From: Hevea brasiliensis | Lineage: Eukaryota; Streptophyta; Magnoliopsida; Malpighiales; Euphorbiaceae | DNA length: 64,000 nt | NCBI RefSeq assembly: GCF_030052815.1 | Contig: NC_079510.1 | Span: forward strand, 8,441,375 to 8,505,374 | Reading direction: 5' to 3' | In this document: piece after piece, positions 60,478 to 64,000 of the stretch | Position numbering within the stretch: the stretch's first letter is position 1 | Layout of the letters: every line of letters begins with the position of its first letter | The notes under the pieces: model-generated | Told to the model about the DNA's origin: nothing | The model's database searches: none | Seen by the model: the letters and a program-made list of their open reading frames with translations, nothing else | Position numbers and translations under genes: made by a program

Positions 60478-60973
60478 ATGAGTGGCACCGAGGGTCAGAG
60501 AGCTGCGAGCCCGCCTTTCATCCATGTTTCGTGGACCTCGGAAGAGGGCGATGTTATTAGATCAGGCAGTCAAACCAGCACAGCTATCATTCCGATTACT
60601 GAACCGTCGACCGGACCGAGGTGAGGGGAATCTTTGAGGAGAGAAAACCTGCTAATTGATGAGTTGCCTTCGGTCCTAAGAGAAACTGATCTCCAATCTA
60701 TAAGTCAGGAGTATAATCTGTAGATCGACTCCTTTGAACTAATCAAATGCCACGGCGACCATCAGGCCGATCACTTCTTCGATGAAAGCGATCTCATCAT
60801 GGTGTATGAAGAGCAGCTGAAGGCCGGGCTCTGTTTCCCTTTAGACGAATTTTACAAGGCCATCCTAAAGTTTCACCATGTCTCGGTAGCTTAAGTGCAT
60901 CCAAACTCTTAGCGGACTTTGGTAGCCTTCCAGGGCCTTTGTCGAGCTAAGAGACTGGAGCCCACGGTTAAAG
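60478..60973 (+). pseudogene. aORF start in C's 5' LTR, cut by LTR E
   Basis: From ATG 60478 (MSGTEGQRAASPPFIHVSWT) it follows the 31835 copy: ETDLQSISQEYNL, then stop, IDSFELIKCHGD, DESDLIMVYEEQLKAGLCFP, LDEFYKAILKFHHVSVA. It has stops at CAG-, CGA- and TGG-like places (PR-stop, NL-stop, VA-stop, NS-stop). It ends at LEPTVK where LTR E inserted. It is a more damaged copy than the left one. Confidence 0.8.
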
Positions 60974-63900
60974 TGTCACACCCTACCCCTCTGTAAGGCA
61001 TAACATGATCCCGTAGTATACCTAATGAATTACCAACTCCGTCTACTGATAACCCATTAAATACACTAAAAGGGATTTTAAAAACTTTTCTTACTTCTTT
61101 TACAGTGGTGAGCACTGTTTACAGGTGTTAAAAACCTTTTTGAACTGAAGTAATAGAACTAACACATTTGAATTATTTGGAATTTCTGTAAAAATTTTGG
61201 CAGAGTGCCATCTGTATTTTGGATAAAACAGTTCTTGTAAAGCTCAGAAAAAGCACTTCAATATATTTCCAAATCTCAACTCCAACATATTTCTCAACAC
61301 AACATATTTCTCAACTCAAATCCATAGTAATTTTTTTAAGACTGAGATACAAGAAATATAGTACAATTTTTACAAGTCAAAATAACTCATAATTTACTTT
61401 ATAACTTCAATGTACAATTTTAATTTACAACTGCTCAAACCAAGAACAAATTATACATACAGTGAATATACATTACAGTACAAAATGCAAAATATGGTAT
61501 ACTCATTATACCCGAAAATCTCTCGCTGGATGTACTAGCAGCCTAGTCTGCTGCCCTGTCTGTCTGTCTACCTGCGACAACAATAAAAAACTATCGCTGA
61601 GACAATGTCTCAGTGGTGCACAACATTAACCAAATACAACTTTAAATCACAATTCACAAATTATATAAATAGTGGATACTTAAAACCATAGATAAATTCA
61701 AGACAATAATGTCATAAGGAATTTAACACAATATCATAATAAATCTCAGTAATCAAAACATAGTTAAATTCAAAAGACAGTGAATATCAATAAGAATTTA
61801 AACTCCATTTCACAATCTTACAATACGTATCAATAAATCACACACAGCTTGAAATCATGTTTCAAAGTTCAATTCATCCCAAAAGCCGATGGCTAATGAG
61901 ATATTCAATTCGTCCCAAAAGCCGATGGCTAATGAGGTATAACATAGCTAGCTAGCAAAAATATGAGTACTCATTCTATTCGTCCTCAATAGGCACACAC
62001 CTCAACACTTCAGCCAGAGAGGGAATTCAATTCATCCCACTAGACAAGCTAGCGAGGAATACAATCAATGTATATGATAGCTGTGGTTTCAAACCATTTA
62101 CAGTGCTTTTCAATCAATAAGTATCCATCAAATATCATTCAAACAATTTTTCATAGTTTCACAATTTAAAACAATAATATACAAATAGTCATAATTTATT
62201 TCAATTGAAAATAATTCAAAAGAAATAGCCGTTGTGCACAAACCTCTGATAACTGTCCCCTGGTCTGGACTCAGTGTTTCCTTCCCTTTTCCTGAGTCTT
62301 TGCTAACTAAGAAACACAATTTGAAGTGTTTCAGTTCTTAATTAAACTGTCTCTAACGATAATGCTTAATAAGTAATTCACTGAATTCTAATATTTGCTT
62401 AGTCAACCTAATATGTCGACCCTCGATGCATTCTAGGTAAATTAGGTTTTAATGTTATTAATATGTCACATTCGATAGTATTTTAGGGTTGGTACATGTT
62501 ACCAAATTCATTTCTATGTATTTTGTGTTTTCTTGCAATTTGCTAGATTCCGGGATACTGGTTTGACCTAGCCAGACGACCTAGTTCCCTAGGTTTTCGG
62601 GTTTCGGTCAAAACTACAAACTTGTAGATCTATGTCTTATGGAATGCAGGGCAAAATTTCAGATCATTCTGAGTTATGTAGACCAAGTTATGGTCATTTT
62701 ACTATTACTGGTCAAATTGCATCAAAATTGGTCATTTTAGGTCACTTTAGGTCATTTTAGGTTCGGCCAGTTTTTGGACCAGAACTTGTGCAAGCTGTTT
62801 GACTTGCTTATGGTCATTTCTGGGTTTTAGTGTCTTCATAAGACTTGTAGATATGGGTCTTATTCATGGTTAAAATTTCAGGTCAATTGGACCTGTTTTG
62901 AGTGAGTTATGGCCTCAATACTAACTGCTGCCCAAATGGTAAATTTTCAGGCCTCAATTGCACTTAATCCGGATTTGGTCATTTTTCAAGCTACCTTGCA
63001 AGCAGAATTTTGGTATGCTCCCTTCATGAAAGTTGGCACATTTTGTGCCTAGTTTCACCTCCAATTGGTCTCATACCAATTGGAGCCACACACTTAAGGT
63101 TATAGGCCTAAAACTCAAACTGCCTTATTGCAATTCTTGCATACACATCAAGGATCACTTTTAACACTCACCAAACTCAACATTCAAACCAATTCTGGTT
63201 GTACCACAACCTAAACATAATTTACAACATATTATAGGTCATTTTGGCAGCTTACAATTACATTCAATGTGCACCAACAAGTGCAGAATTTGTCCAACTC
63301 AATTTACAAAAATTCAATCACCAATTCATGCTCAATTACATGTCCAACTTCACACCATCCTACATGCACTCAAACTGCCATAACAACCAACACATTTTAA
63401 CATCATTATTCCATAAACTAAGCATGAATTCCAGCATTCTTCAAGAGTTAACAAACTGCCACTATGATACATTTACATTCCATTAATTTCCAAGCTTTAA
63501 ATTTCATTTCACATTTACATATACTAAGTATAATCACCCAAATGATTTCCCATACACATAAATATTTAATCAACCTTTTAATCCACCATTTACAAGCAAG
63601 AGTAAACTATCTTCAAGGTGTTTCCATGGCTGCCAAAAGTACAAATTCACATTCAACATCAAACCTCAAAAAATTTCTTCATAAATCAAACACCCATAAC
63701 ATCCTTACAAACTTAATGAAGCAATAACCCAAAAATATAAACTTAACACTTTGGAAATTCTTCAAAACCTCTCCAAAACTTGGTTTTCTTGTTGCCTATC
63801 TACTGCCCATGGTGTGAGGATTAACTTTAATGAAGGAAGGTGCATAGAAAGTGGCTTAGATCAAGCTTGCATGAAGCTTTAACCAATGCATCCATGGAGG

Positions 63901-64000
63901 AACTCCATTCTTGGTTTCGGCTGCCCTTTTGAAAGGTTGAAGAAGATGAAATATTCTGCCCATTTTAGCTCTTAAGTGTAACACATAATATTTATTTAAT
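60974..64000 (-). repeat. Element E: minus-strand Tekay-like LTR, cut by the window end
   Basis: It starts TGTCACACCCTACCCCTCTG, the reverse of a Tekay-like LTR end, after TAAAG (60969-60973) as the likely target duplication. It is the same subfamily as solo LTR 2 (19898-23596), including the 37-bp tandem duplication (about 61871-61940) and the palindrome CTGAGACA-A-TGTCTCAG near 61600. By comparison, about 0.5 kb is missing beyond the window. Whether it is solo or part of an element cannot be seen. The open frames near 63244-63727 are AT-rich chance frames. Confidence 0.85.

Larger units (their letters stand above)
27998..60973 (-). mobile_element. Element C: Tat/Ogre-like Ty3/gypsy retrotransposon, split by B and cut by E
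   Basis: Minus-strand order: 5' LTR (60973 to 56673, incomplete), primer site, leader, ORF1, gag, protease, RT, RNase H, second RNase H, integrase (split by element B), repeat-rich 3' untranslated region, polypurine tract, 3' LTR (34374 to 27998). The extra ORF before gag, the second RNase H and the very large LTRs are known Tat/Ogre features. Its own sequence in this window, without B, is about 22.4 kb. It inserted into D at CTATT; the far duplication lies beyond the window. ORF1 and gag-protease keep frame but carry stops; pol has frameshifts too. Confidence 0.88.
56673..60973 (-). repeat. 5' LTR of element C, incomplete (4.3 kb shown)
   Basis: It starts TGTCGCAAGG at 56673 on the plus strand and aligns with 27998-32330 of the 3' LTR, by eye at roughly nine in ten bases. 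It is cut at 60973 by LTR E, so about 2 kb of it should follow E outside the window. It includes the 116-bp array (57120-57640), the 32-bp array, both TATA boxes (59326, 60315) and the start of the aORF. Confidence 0.85.

Noticed and set aside
27998..60973. C as a tandem array of two elements sharing one LTR
   Set aside because: The shared 4.3 kb includes part of the aORF, which first suggested a tandem arrangement. The TGTCGACACC edge with a polypurine tract at 34375 puts the aORF inside the LTR, so one element with long LTRs explains it.
63244..63727. Two plus-strand ORFs of 80-87 codons near the window end
   Set aside because: AT-rich frames within LTR E with His/Asn/Thr bias and no motif.

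Overview
This window looks like AT-rich nuclear DNA from a flowering plant, probably a eudicot; I cannot fix the species. I recognise no host protein-coding gene. Almost all of the 64 kb is nested, decayed Ty3/gypsy LTR retrotransposons of two kinds. Kind one has LTRs of 3.4-3.8 kb (TGTAACACC...GTGTGACA), an initiator-tRNA-Met-type primer site and, where readable, a CCHC gag and a pol ending in a chromodomain; this fits the Tekay/Del chromovirus lineage. Kind two has LTRs over 6 kb (TGTCGACACC...TTGCGACA), an extra ORF before gag and two RNase H domains in pol; this fits the Tat/Ogre lineage.

Layout: 1-3808 is the 5' end of minus-strand Tekay-like element F, cut by the window edge. 3809-5483 is unassigned, with a possible copia-like LTR. 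5484-24467 is plus-strand Tekay-like element A, flanked by TTTAA on both sides. Its 3' LTR was hit twice, by a minus-strand solo LTR (14693-18317) and a plus-strand solo LTR (19898-23596). 24473-25425 is unassigned. 25426-27997 is the start of a plus-strand Tat-like LTR (D), cut short by the insertion of C. 27998-60973 is minus-strand Tat/Ogre-like element C, whose integrase was split by plus-strand Tekay-like element B (35918-46495). 60974-64000 is a minus-strand Tekay-like LTR (E) that interrupts C's 5' LTR and runs off the window.

Read on the minus strand, C runs: 5' LTR, primer site, leader, ORF1, gag, protease, reverse transcriptase, RNase H, second archaeal-type RNase H, integrase, tandem repeats, polypurine tract, 3' LTR. 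Each C LTR carries, on the opposite strand, a gene-like unit with TATA boxes and a long ORF. D carries a decayed homologue of that ORF. This antisense gene inside the LTR is the most interesting system here.

All coding regions are broken. Most stops fit C-to-T change at CAG, CAA or TGG codons, as expected for methylated, silenced transposons. A has lost catalytic residues in protease, reverse transcriptase and integrase. B lacks the capsid part of gag and any recognisable reverse transcriptase or integrase core. I saw no tRNA, rRNA or CRISPR array. Boundaries come from terminal motifs and target-site duplications read by eye; lineage names come from remembered family features, not a database search.
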